From an uncultured Pseudomonadota bacterium (GTDB lineage Bacteria > Pseudomonadota > Gammaproteobacteria > Burkholderiales > SG8-39), in the NCBI GenBank assembly GCA_903895005.1, contig CAITSH010000053.1:1-7166 (forward strand): a stretch of DNA of 7,166 nt. Reading direction: 5' to 3'. The notes below the pieces were generated by a model, which saw only the letters and a list, made by a program, of their open reading frames with translations, was not told the origin of the DNA and did no database searches. This document shows positions 1 through 4,238 of this stretch, piece after piece. The number at the start of each line of letters is the position of its first letter. Within the stretch, counting starts at the first letter, position 1. The translations under genes were made by a program, and so were the position numbers.

Positions 1-150
1 CGTATTGCGACGCACATCCTCGCCTTTGAGGGCGAGTCCAAGGCGAGCTTCTTCAACGGTAACTACCAGGAATACGAGGCCGACAAGATCAAGCGCCTCG
101 GCGAAGAGGGGGCCAAGCCCAAGCGGATTCGCTACAAGGCCTTGAAGTAG
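1..150 (+). CDS. ettA: EttA (ABC-F translational throttle ATPase), C-terminal end only
   Basis: Partial gene: it enters from the left edge in frame 1 and stops with TAG at 148-150, leaving 49 residues. They begin RIATHILAFEGE and contain FFNGNYQEYEADK and LGEEGAKPKRIRYK, which is the characteristic end of EttA: the last beta-strand of the second ATPase domain (after the H-loop His of THIL), then the short basic tail. EttA is a cytoplasmic ABC-F ATPase that binds the ribosomal E site and gates entry into elongation according to ATP/ADP level (family knowledge). The Walker motifs and the linker arm lie outside the window. Related ABC-F proteins (Uup, YheS, YbiT) have different tails, so the assignment is fairly firm despite the short piece. 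A stable hairpin without a U tract follows 22 nt downstream. Confidence 0.88.
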   Translation, partial: RIATHILAFEGESKASFFNGNYQEYEADKIKRLGEEGAKPKRIRYKALK

Positions 151-172
151 CCCGCATCTCAAATGGTGATGG

Positions 173-203
173 CTGGAAATGCCCTAGGGACGGGCGTTTC
201 CAG
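173..203 (+). terminator. Hairpin after ettA, possible terminator without U tract
   Basis: Bases 173-184 (CTGGAAATGCCC) pair with 192-203 (GGGCGTTTCCAG) around a 7-nt loop. This is a 12-bp stem with a single G-U pair. It starts 22 nt after the ettA stop. No run of T follows (the next bases are TCACCTGC), so it is not a classical intrinsic terminator; it could block 3' exonucleases or assist Rho-dependent ending. Confidence 0.4.
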
Positions 204-219
204 TCACCTGCTTTCTGCC

Positions 220-246
220 GTCATTCCCGCGTAAGCGGGAATCCAG
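220..246. repeat. REP-like dispersed hairpin (GTCATTCCCGC...GCGGGAATCCAG)
   Basis: The arms ATTCCCGC (223-230) and GCGGGAAT (235-242) form an 8-bp stem with loop GTAA. The flanks GTC and CCAG match the short intergenic hairpin family GTCATTCCCGCGNAAGCGGGAATCCAG that I recall as widespread in proteobacterial genomes. It lies in the gene-free stretch after ettA and contains no reading frame of interest. Confidence 0.6.
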
Positions 247-299
247 TGTCGTGGTTCTTCTTTCGTCCTGCGGTGACGTTTCTTTTTGCCTGGGAGATT

Positions 300-570
300 T
301 CGCCCCCTGCCTGTGGGGCGAGTTACCCTTTCTTGCTTCGCTGAGAAAGGTAACCCAAAGAAGGCGATCAGGAGGTGACGGCCCTCGTGAAATGGCTGCG
401 TGTTAGGCCGTCAATGTCGGACGGGGCTGCCCTGCGATGCTCGCCTCCTCGGGTCGGTCCCGAACTCGCTCCACGATAAGACCGTGGGGCTCGGACATGC
501 GGGACCGGATATCCCCCGAGGACGCTGCGCCTCTCGGCGTCGCCTACGGGATGGAAGGCCAAGGTCAACC
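300..570 (+). repeat. Structured intergenic repeat, copy A
   Basis: Gene-free, strongly structured DNA. In order it holds: a hairpin TCGCCCC/GGGGCGA (300-306 with 315-321); a hairpin 322-354 (GTTACC + TTTCT against AGAAA + GGTAAC, one bulged C); a spacer; a long imperfect palindrome 455-507 (CGGTCCCG/CGGGACCG outside, CTCCAC/GTGGGG inside); then a tail 511-541 starting ATCCCCCGAGG and ending TCTCGGCGTC. The same modules in the same order are seen on the minus strand at about 2464-2240 (copy C). The 31-base tail matches 2108-2138 (copy B) at 28 of 31 positions in the same orientation. Two overlapping open frames cross it on opposite strands, but neither resembles a protein. It is most likely a dispersed non-coding repeat. 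Confidence 0.6.
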
Positions 571-619
571 CCAGGTTCAGAAGTAACGGCGACACCGAAG
601 AATCGTTCAGCGGCACCTT

Positions 620-649
620 TTCGCGATATTCGCGAATCACTAGGCCTAG
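620..649. repeat. Two palindromes at the 3' end of the XRE regulator gene
   Basis: TTCGCGA-TAT-TCGCGAA (620-636) is a perfect 7-3-7 inverted repeat. CTAGGCCTAG (640-649) is a perfect 10-bp palindrome that includes the TAG stop of the regulator (646-648). On the minus strand the first one follows the gene by 9 nt and could be its 3' hairpin, but it is followed by AAAAGG rather than a T run. It has the same 7-3-7 geometry as the operator-like palindromes upstream of the gene, but a different sequence. Confidence 0.4.
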
Positions 650-1011
650 GGCTTTAACCTGCGCGGTTTCCGTTTCACTTCCTTAGCGCTGGAAAATAAC
701 GCTGCGGTCTGTCTCAGAAGAGTCTGCCGAGAGGAGGGCATTTTCCGGTAGTCGGCGAGTAACTTGAGTTCGTCTCGACTGTACTGCATTGCAATAGGCG
801 GCGCGTTTGTCCCTTCGGCTAACGCGAACAATTGCGAAACCTGCATGCCAAGCACCTTGGCGATGGTTTGTAGCAGTTCCTGACCAGGCCCGTGCTTCCC
901 AGTTTCGATTCTCGATAGATTTGCTGTAGTGGTGCTGCATCGAAAAGCGAACTCCTCCTGATTCCATCCACGGGATTCGCGCAGGGTTTTAATGGTTTTT
1001 CCGAGGTGCAC
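646..1011 (-). CDS. XRE-family (HTH_3) transcriptional regulator, 121 aa
   Basis: A small cytoplasmic DNA-binding protein. Residues about 3-64 form a Cro/C1-type helix-turn-helix domain: LGKTIKTLRESRGWNQEEFA is the first two helices, TTTANLSRIETGKH the recognition helix with its typical xLSRIExG signature, and ELLQTIAKVLGMQVSQLF the last two helices. Residues 75-105 (QYSRDELKLLADYRKMPS...) form a helical tail, perhaps for dimerisation, and the end KEVKRKPRRLKP is strongly basic. The start is GTG at 1009-1011, because the HTH begins immediately after it and no in-frame ATG precedes the domain. It is divergent from the beta-barrel gene, with two 17-bp palindromes (1045-1061, 1077-1093) in between, so it probably represses itself and perhaps the barrel gene (inference). 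The gene is more AT-rich than the window's right half. No effector domain is visible. Confidence 0.88.
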   Translation of the reverse strand: MHLGKTIKTLRESRGWNQEEFAFRCSTTTANLSRIETGKHGPGQELLQTIAKVLGMQVSQLFALAEGTNAPPIAMQYSRDELKLLADYRKMPSSRQTLLRQTAALFSSAKEVKRKPRRLKP

Positions 1012-1024
1012 ATCATGAGTTTGT

Positions 1025-1029
1025 CTCCC
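1025..1029 (-). promoter_or_regulatory. Shine-Dalgarno GGGAG, placed oddly for the regulator's GTG start
   Basis: On the minus strand GGGAG sits 13 nt before the GTG start of the XRE regulator but 8 nt before an ATG (1014-1016) in another frame. That ATG opens only a 65-codon frame with no recognisable protein. The long spacing to GTG, plus a competing better-placed ATG, predicts weak translation of the regulator. Confidence 0.45.
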
Positions 1030-1044
1030 GCTTCAAATCAAGAC

Positions 1045-1061
1045 AAAACGTATAACGTAAT
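1045..1061. promoter_or_regulatory. Putative operator O1 (imperfect 7-3-7 palindrome)
   Basis: AAAACGT-ATA-ACGTAAT; read on the other strand it is ATTACGT-TAT-ACGTTTT. It matches the half-site ATTACGT of O2 perfectly on one side and at 5 of 7 positions on the other. It lies 34 nt upstream of the XRE regulator's start codon, where autorepression sites usually sit. Its centre (1053) is 32 bp from that of O2, about three helical turns, so both would face the same side of the DNA. Confidence 0.6.
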
Positions 1062-1076
1062 AATTAATTGCAAAAA

Positions 1077-1093
1077 ATTACGTTTTACGTAAT
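1077..1093. promoter_or_regulatory. Putative operator O2 (perfect 7-3-7 palindrome)
   Basis: ATTACGT-TTT-ACGTAAT is a perfect inverted repeat with 7-bp arms, in the AT-rich gap between the divergent XRE regulator and beta-barrel genes. It overlaps a weak plus-strand promoter candidate, TTGCAA (1068-1073) and AATAGT (1091-1096) with 17-bp spacing (each 4 of 6 to consensus). Binding here could therefore also control the barrel gene. Assigning it to the neighbouring XRE protein is inference from position and symmetry. Confidence 0.65.
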
Positions 1094-1198
1094 AGTTGAG
1101 GCTGCTAGCGTCAAGTTTTGTACATTTTTTGGGGGCGTTACTCAGGTAGCACTGATGAGCGGCGCGAAATGATTTACTCGTTCATAGGGGAGGTAGAA

Positions 1199-1852
1199 AT
1201 GCAGGCGAAGATGAAAAAGCTGGCTCTTTCGATCGTGGCCGTGGGCATCGCGAGCATGGCTCAGCCGGCGACGGCGCAATGGTACGGTGGAGTTTCTGTG
1301 GGTAGTTCTGACACCAAGCTGGATCAGAGCGTTCTGACAGTACCCGCTGCAACGGCAAATTCCTTCACAAAGGACGATACCGATACAGGGTATAAAATCC
1401 AGGCCGGGTACACAATCAACCCGAACTTCGCCATTGAGGGCGGATACGTCAATCTTGGTAAATTCAGCCTCACGAACAATGTCACGGCGCCAGTCGTCGG
1501 AAGCCTCAAGGGCTCCGGAAAGGCTGACGGTTGGAATCTGGTTGCCGTTGGTTCACTGCCAATTGGGAACGATTTTTCGCTCATCGGCAAGCTCGGCACC
1601 ATTTATTCCACGACAAAGGTTGATCTCGCTACCAGTGGCGCGGTTGTGCTTGTAGCCGGCACTCCAATAAATCGCGAAAAGAACGAATGGAACTGGACTT
1701 ACGGCCTGGGACTTCAGTATGCATTGAGCAAAACCATCTCGCTTCGTGGTGAATGGGAGCGATTTGACAAGCTCGGGACCAATAGCGGGATAAACGCGAC
1801 GGGTGAGTACAACTTCAACATGTACTCTGTTGGCCTTAACTTCAAGTTCTAA
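1199..1852 (+). CDS. OmpA-like outer-membrane beta-barrel protein, 217 aa
   Basis: A secreted outer-membrane protein resembling the OmpA/OmpX-type eight-stranded barrel family. The start ATG at 1199 is chosen because GGGGAGGT lies at 1187-1194 just before it, and because it gives a clean signal peptide: basic MQAKMKK, hydrophobic LALSIVAVGIASMA, cleavage after A26 (ATA|QWYGG). The mature part alternates polar and hydrophobic residues as membrane strands do: WYGGVSVGSS, DTGYKIQAGYTI, NFAIEGGYVNLG, GWNLVAVGSLPI, FSLIGKLGTIYS, WTYGLGLQYAL, ISLRGEWERF and NMYSVGLNFKF. The C-terminal Phe is typical of substrates of the BAM assembly machine. The long loops (about 40-60, 84-108, 138-164) would be surface exposed. 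It has no C-terminal OmpA peptidoglycan-binding domain. Ligand and role are unknown. An in-frame ATG at 1169 lacks a ribosome site. The gene is more AT-rich than the right half of the window and ends in a clear terminator. Confidence 0.88.
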   Translation: MQAKMKKLALSIVAVGIASMAQPATAQWYGGVSVGSSDTKLDQSVLTVPAATANSFTKDDTDTGYKIQAGYTINPNFAIEGGYVNLGKFSLTNNVTAPVVGSLKGSGKADGWNLVAVGSLPIGNDFSLIGKLGTIYSTTKVDLATSGAVVLVAGTPINREKNEWNWTYGLGLQYALSKTISLRGEWERFDKLGTNSGINATGEYNFNMYSVGLNFKF

Positions 1853-1921
1853 TAAATATTGGGCGCTTTTAGAAGGTAGATTCTGCGAAGTTTTTTCCTG
1901 ATTTTTGGCGCACATTTAAAT

Positions 1922-1956
1922 AAGGCGGGGACAGTTTTTTGGGCCCGCTTTTTATT
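1922..1956 (+). terminator. Rho-independent terminator of the beta-barrel gene
   Basis: AAGGCGGG (1922-1929) pairs with CCCGCTTT (1944-1951), including one G-U pair, around a 14-nt loop. It is followed by a T-rich tail (the T run 1949-1953, then ATTG). It lies about 70 nt after the barrel gene's TAA, with no gene in between. Confidence 0.7.
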
Positions 1957-2014
1957 GAATGACATATACGTTGCCGCCAAAGCGCAAAGACATGGCTTGT
2001 GCATCCGCTGCGGG

Positions 2015-2175
2015 GACTTCCTTCGATAGAAGTCAGTAAGCAAAGAAAGCACGCCCCCAACACCGCCCTTTGCGGTTCCCTACGCTACTGGCCAAAGCGG
2101 GCCGAACATCCCCCGAGGTCGCTCCGCTTCTCGGCGTCTTCGACGTGATTGAAGTTCAAAGGCAAGGTCAAAAGC
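2015..2175 (+). repeat. Structured intergenic repeat, copy B (degenerate)
   Basis: It begins with a hairpin GACTTC/GAAGTC (2015-2020 with 2029-2034), followed by AGTAAGCAAAGAAAGCACG, a short CGCCCTTTGCGG hairpin and CTACGCTACTGGCCAAAGCGGGCCG. This aligns with the reverse complement of copy C (AAGCCAAAGAAAAGGCG, CGCCCCCTTCGGGGG, TGTGCTACTCGGTCAAGCGGGCCG). Its tail 2108-2138 matches copy A 511-541 at 28 of 31 bases. The large CGGTCCCG palindrome of A and C is missing here. It continues GAAGTTCAAAGGCAAGGTCA, similar to GGAAGGCCAAGGTCAA of copy A. No gene is seen. Confidence 0.5.
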
Positions 2176-2239
2176 CAGCTTGAAAGCTTCGTGAATACGA
2201 TCAGCGATGCGCAAGCGGGCGAACATTGCATGCCGTCGT

Positions 2240-2464
2240 TTCGCTTTTGACGTACCTCCCCTTCGGCGCCGCCGAGCAACGCAGGGCGAGCGGGGGCCGT
2301 CCGGTCCCGCATGTCTGAGCCCCGCAGGGGCGAGTTCGGGACCGGCCCGCTTGACCGAGTAGCACAGGGCACCCCCGAAGGGGGCGGTGTCGTGGGGTCG
2401 CCTTTTCTTTGGCTTCTTTCTTTTGGCGAAGCAAAAGAAAGAATGCTCGCCCCGCGAGGGGCGA
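2240..2464 (-). repeat. Structured intergenic repeat, copy C (inverted relative to A and B)
   Basis: Read on the minus strand from 2464: hairpin TCGCCCC/GGGGCGA (2447-2453 with 2458-2464); a perfect 12-bp inverted repeat (2414-2425 with 2432-2443); AAAGAAAAGGCGACCCC; a CCCCCTTCGGGGG hairpin; then a long palindrome 2301-2345 with outer arms CCGGTCCCG/CGGGACCGG and inner arms GCCCC/GGGGC; then a C-rich tail. The module order equals copy A. Long open frames cross B and C on the minus strand, but their translations are low-complexity Arg/Pro/Ala strings typical of GC-rich non-coding DNA. The about 740 bases from the barrel gene to the FKBP gene therefore hold a terminator and repeats, and I see no gene. 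Confidence 0.6.
2414..2443. repeat. Perfect 12-bp inverted repeat with 6-nt loop
   Basis: TTCTTTCTTTTG (2414-2425) and CAAAAGAAAGAA (2432-2443) are exact reverse complements around GCGAAG. The pyrimidine/purine strand split means a transcript from the plus strand would carry a U-rich 5' arm and an A-rich 3' arm. It is the core hairpin of repeat copy C, and a shorter version occurs at 329-348 in copy A. Confidence 0.7.
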
Positions 2465-2598
2465 AACCGCTTGCGAGTCTCTGAAAAAATTCGACGCGCA
2501 GGGGGCGAAAGCACCAACTACAAAAGCATGACACCCGCCGCGCACCGAAGAACACTAAAAAGCGCGAATTCAGCCCGCCGCAAGGCAACCAAAAAAAA

Positions 2599-2937
2599 TC
2601 AAACCGCCAGCAACTCCACCTCAAACACCAGAGTCGCATTCGGCGGAATGACCCCACCTGCGCCACGCGCGCCATAACCGAGTTCCGGCGGTATCGTCAG
2701 CTTGCGCGTGCCGCCGACTTTCATACCCTGTACGCCTTCGTCCCAGCCGGCGATGACCTGGCCGCGCCCCAGATGGAATTCAAACGGGTCGTTGCGGTCC
2801 TTGCTCGAATCAAACTTGGTGCCGTCGGTGAGCCAGCCGGTGTAGTGCACGCTGACGTGCTGACCGGCGGCGGCTTCGTCGCCTTCGCCGACGACGAGTT
2901 CTTCGTAAATGAGACCGCTGGCGGTGGTGGTGGACAT
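2599..2937 (-). CDS. FKBP-type peptidyl-prolyl cis-trans isomerase, 112 aa
   Basis: A single-domain FKBP that would speed cis-trans isomerisation of Xaa-Pro bonds during protein folding. The active-site residues can be placed by comparison with FKBP12: Y32 (VHYTG), F42 and D43 (KFDSS), F52/F54 (PFEFHLG), V61-I62 (GQVIAGW), W65, Y88 (LGYGARG) and F105 (LVFEVELL). The motifs [26 protein letters not shown] and [14 protein letters not shown] are diagnostic. There is no signal peptide or dimerisation domain, so it should be a small cytoplasmic enzyme like those of Neisseria and Pseudomonas, unlike periplasmic FkpA. The start ATG (2935-2937) has AAAGGA 5 nt upstream. It follows the GIY-YIG gene on the same strand by 81 nt, with a hairpin in the gap. 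Eight T bases (on the minus strand) follow the stop directly, but no hairpin precedes them. Confidence 0.95.
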   Translation of the reverse strand: MSTTTASGLIYEELVVGEGDEAAAGQHVSVHYTGWLTDGTKFDSSKDRNDPFEFHLGRGQVIAGWDEGVQGMKVGGTRKLTIPPELGYGARGAGGVIPPNATLVFEVELLAV

Positions 2938-2997
2938 GACATTCCTTTCAGTGGTGCCGCGCTGACCGGCGGCGGTGGGGAAACAATTTTCTTTTGA

Positions 2998-3016
2998 GCG
3001 CCCGTCTGGCGGGCGC
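2998..3016. terminator. Hairpin between the GIY-YIG and FKBP genes
   Basis: GCGCCCG (2998-3004) and CGGGCGC (3010-3016) form a perfect 7-bp GC stem with loop TCTGG. On the minus strand it starts 2 nt after the GIY-YIG stop and is followed by TCAAAAGAAAATTG, a poor terminator tail. It may only attenuate read-through into the FKBP gene or stabilise the upstream message end. Confidence 0.4.
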
Positions 3017-3018
3017 GT

Positions 3019-3297
3019 TTATTTAGCGGCGGGAGCACCCAGCACGAGGTAAGCGGCGTAATCGCGCTTTTCCGCGGGCGACAGTCGTTTGACTTGATGC
3101 TCCGCGACCGAAGCGCTGGAACGATCGGGGTAATCGAGGCTTGCAAGCAGGCGTCGCGGCGCATGCGAGCGCGTGTACCGCGCACCCCGGCCCGCCGCGT
3201 GGGCGGCATAGCGTGCCGCCACGTCCACGGCGATGCCGGTGTAAATGCTGCCGTCGGTGCATTCGATCATGTATAGGAACCAGGTTTTTCCAGCCAT
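3019..3297 (-). CDS. GIY-YIG domain protein (UPF0213/YhbQ-like), 92 aa
   Basis: A stand-alone GIY-YIG nuclease-fold domain. Key positions (counting from the ATG at 3297): Y9 of FLYMIEC in the GIY strand, Y19-T20-G21 in the YIG position, R29 in the catalytic helix (DVAARYAAH), and E66 as the likely metal-binding Glu. It also has the family motifs GRGARYTRSHAPRRLL and VKRLSPAEKRDYA. Length and layout match the UPF0213 group of small bacterial proteins (about 80-100 aa), whose biological role is not settled; nuclease activity on DNA has been reported for E. coli YhbQ. I chose ATG 3295-3297 because the family starts just before the W-x-LY strand. A TTG further upstream (3370-3372) would overlap the SDR gene. 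It lies 58 nt after the SDR stop, so co-transcription is likely. Confidence 0.9.
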   Translation of the reverse strand: MAGKTWFLYMIECTDGSIYTGIAVDVAARYAAHAAGRGARYTRSHAPRRLLASLDYPDRSSASVAEHQVKRLSPAEKRDYAAYLVLGAPAAK

Positions 3298-3355
3298 CGC
3301 AATTTCACATCGGGCCTGCGGCATTGCCCGCCCGCCGTGGCGCACGTACCTCGCT

Positions 3356-4111
3356 TCAGCCGCGGCCGACAAACGGCATCTTGCTCGCCATGATGGTCAT
3401 GAACTGCACGTTGGTTGCAAGCGGCAGGTCGGCCATGTGCAGGATCGCCGCACCGACATGGTCGACGTCCATCAGAGGTTCTACGCGGATCTCCCCATCG
3501 GCCTGCGGCACGCCCTTGGCCATGCGCGAGGCCATTTCGGTGGCGGCATTGCCGATGTCGATCTGGCCGACGGCGATATCGTACTTGCGGCCGTCGAGCG
3601 ACGCCGTCTTGGTGAGGCCGGTGACCGCGTGCTTGGTTGCGGTGTAGGCGATGGAGTTGGGGCGCGGAGCGTGTGCAGAGATCGAACCGTTGTTGATGAT
3701 GCGCCCGCCGCGCGGATCCTGGGCCTTCATCGTGCGAAAGGCCTCCTGGGTGCAATAGAACATGCCCGAGAGGTTGATATCGACGACGTTTCGCCATTGC
3801 TCGACGCTGAGGTCCTCAAGCGGGATTCCCGGCGCATTGACGCCGGCATTGTTGAACAGCAGGTCGACGCGACCGAATTTTTCCCTTGCCTTGGCGAACA
3901 GGGCTTTTACCGATTCGGGATCCGCGACGTTGGTCGGAACGGCCAGCGTGCGTGCCGCCGCACCGGAAACCTTCGCGACTTCATCCAGGGGTTCGGGCCT
4001 GCGCCCGGCCAGCACGACGCTCCAGCCGCCCTTGAGCAGGGCGAGTGCCGCGGCTTTGCCCACGCCGGTGCCCGCACCGGTAACGATGGCGATCTTGCTC
4101 GATGTGCTCAT
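3356..4111 (-). CDS. Classical short-chain dehydrogenase/reductase (SDR), 251 aa
   Basis: A Rossmann-fold NAD(P)-dependent oxidoreductase of the classical SDR class. Visible are the cofactor motif TGAGTGVG (11-18), R37-R38 after the second strand (favouring NADPH), NNAG (87-90), and the full catalytic tetrad N113, S143, Y156 and K160 (Y-T-A-T-K). The length is usual for the class. Odd: the usual Pro-Gly after strand 6 is Ile-Gly here ([12 protein letters not shown]186-G187), and the C-terminal half ([37 protein letters not shown]) belongs to a distinctive uncharacterised subgroup. The substrate cannot be told from sequence. The start ATG has AAAGGA at 4120-4125, 8 nt upstream. It may lead a three-gene unit with the GIY-YIG and FKBP genes. 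Confidence 0.93.
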   Translation of the reverse strand: MSTSSKIAIVTGAGTGVGKAAALALLKGGWSVVLAGRRPEPLDEVAKVSGAAARTLAVPTNVADPESVKALFAKAREKFGRVDLLFNNAGVNAPGIPLEDLSVEQWRNVVDINLSGMFYCTQEAFRTMKAQDPRGGRIINNGSISAHAPRPNSIAYTATKHAVTGLTKTASLDGRKYDIAVGQIDIGNAATEMASRMAKGVPQADGEIRVEPLMDVDHVGAAILHMADLPLATNVQFMTIMASKMPFVGRG

Positions 4112-4206
4112 GGAATTTGTCCTTTGACTGTCTGGGCTGCGGATTGTCGCGTTGCGAAATGCGAGGCGGTGTCGGGGTTCGGGGTGCGTGCGCGAACGCG
4201 GCCCCG

Positions 4207-4235
4207 ATTATAAATCAGCCGGACCGGTTGTCCGG
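4207..4235 (-). promoter_or_regulatory. Candidate sigma-70 promoter for the SDR gene
   Basis: On the minus strand there is a perfect -10 box TATAAT (plus-strand 4207-4212) with CGGACA (4229-4234, 4 of 6 to TTGACA) 16 bp upstream. The start codon of the SDR gene is about 95 nt downstream. The -35 lies inside a 6-bp inverted repeat, CCGGAC/GTCCGG (4219-4224 with 4230-4235), which also begins 3 nt after the stop codon of the preceding GGDEF gene. Confidence 0.5.
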
Positions 4236-4238
4236 GTT

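Noticed and set aside
368..657. Two opposing small frames (90 and 85 codons) in repeat A
   Set aside because: They overlap each other within the structured repeat and have no recognisable protein features.
1118..1198. Upstream TTG start for the beta-barrel protein
   Set aside because: It would bury the signal peptide. The ATG at 1199 has a strong GGGGAGGT site and gives a canonical signal sequence.
150..2600. CRISPR array, tRNA or insertion-sequence ends in the gene-poor regions
   Set aside because: The repeats are few, unevenly spaced and mosaic rather than regular; there is no cloverleaf, no transposase frame and no terminal inverted repeats with target duplications.
2591..2601. Run of eight T (minus strand) right after the FKBP stop as an intrinsic terminator
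   Set aside because: I could not find a stable stem directly before the T run, so it is only a homopolymer tract.
2085..2675. 196-codon and overlapping 145-codon minus-strand frames across the repeat region
   Set aside because: They run through repeats B and C and into the end of the FKBP gene, with Arg/Pro/Ala-rich low-complexity translation, no good ribosome site and stable hairpins throughout.
3298..3372. Upstream TTG start for the GIY-YIG protein overlapping the SDR gene
   Set aside because: Family members begin just before the first strand, and the extra 25 residues show no domain or conserved pattern.
3245..4213. 322-codon open frame on the plus strand
   Set aside because: It lies antisense to the well-supported SDR gene and its translation shows no family motif. 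Long antisense frames are expected in GC-rich coding DNA.
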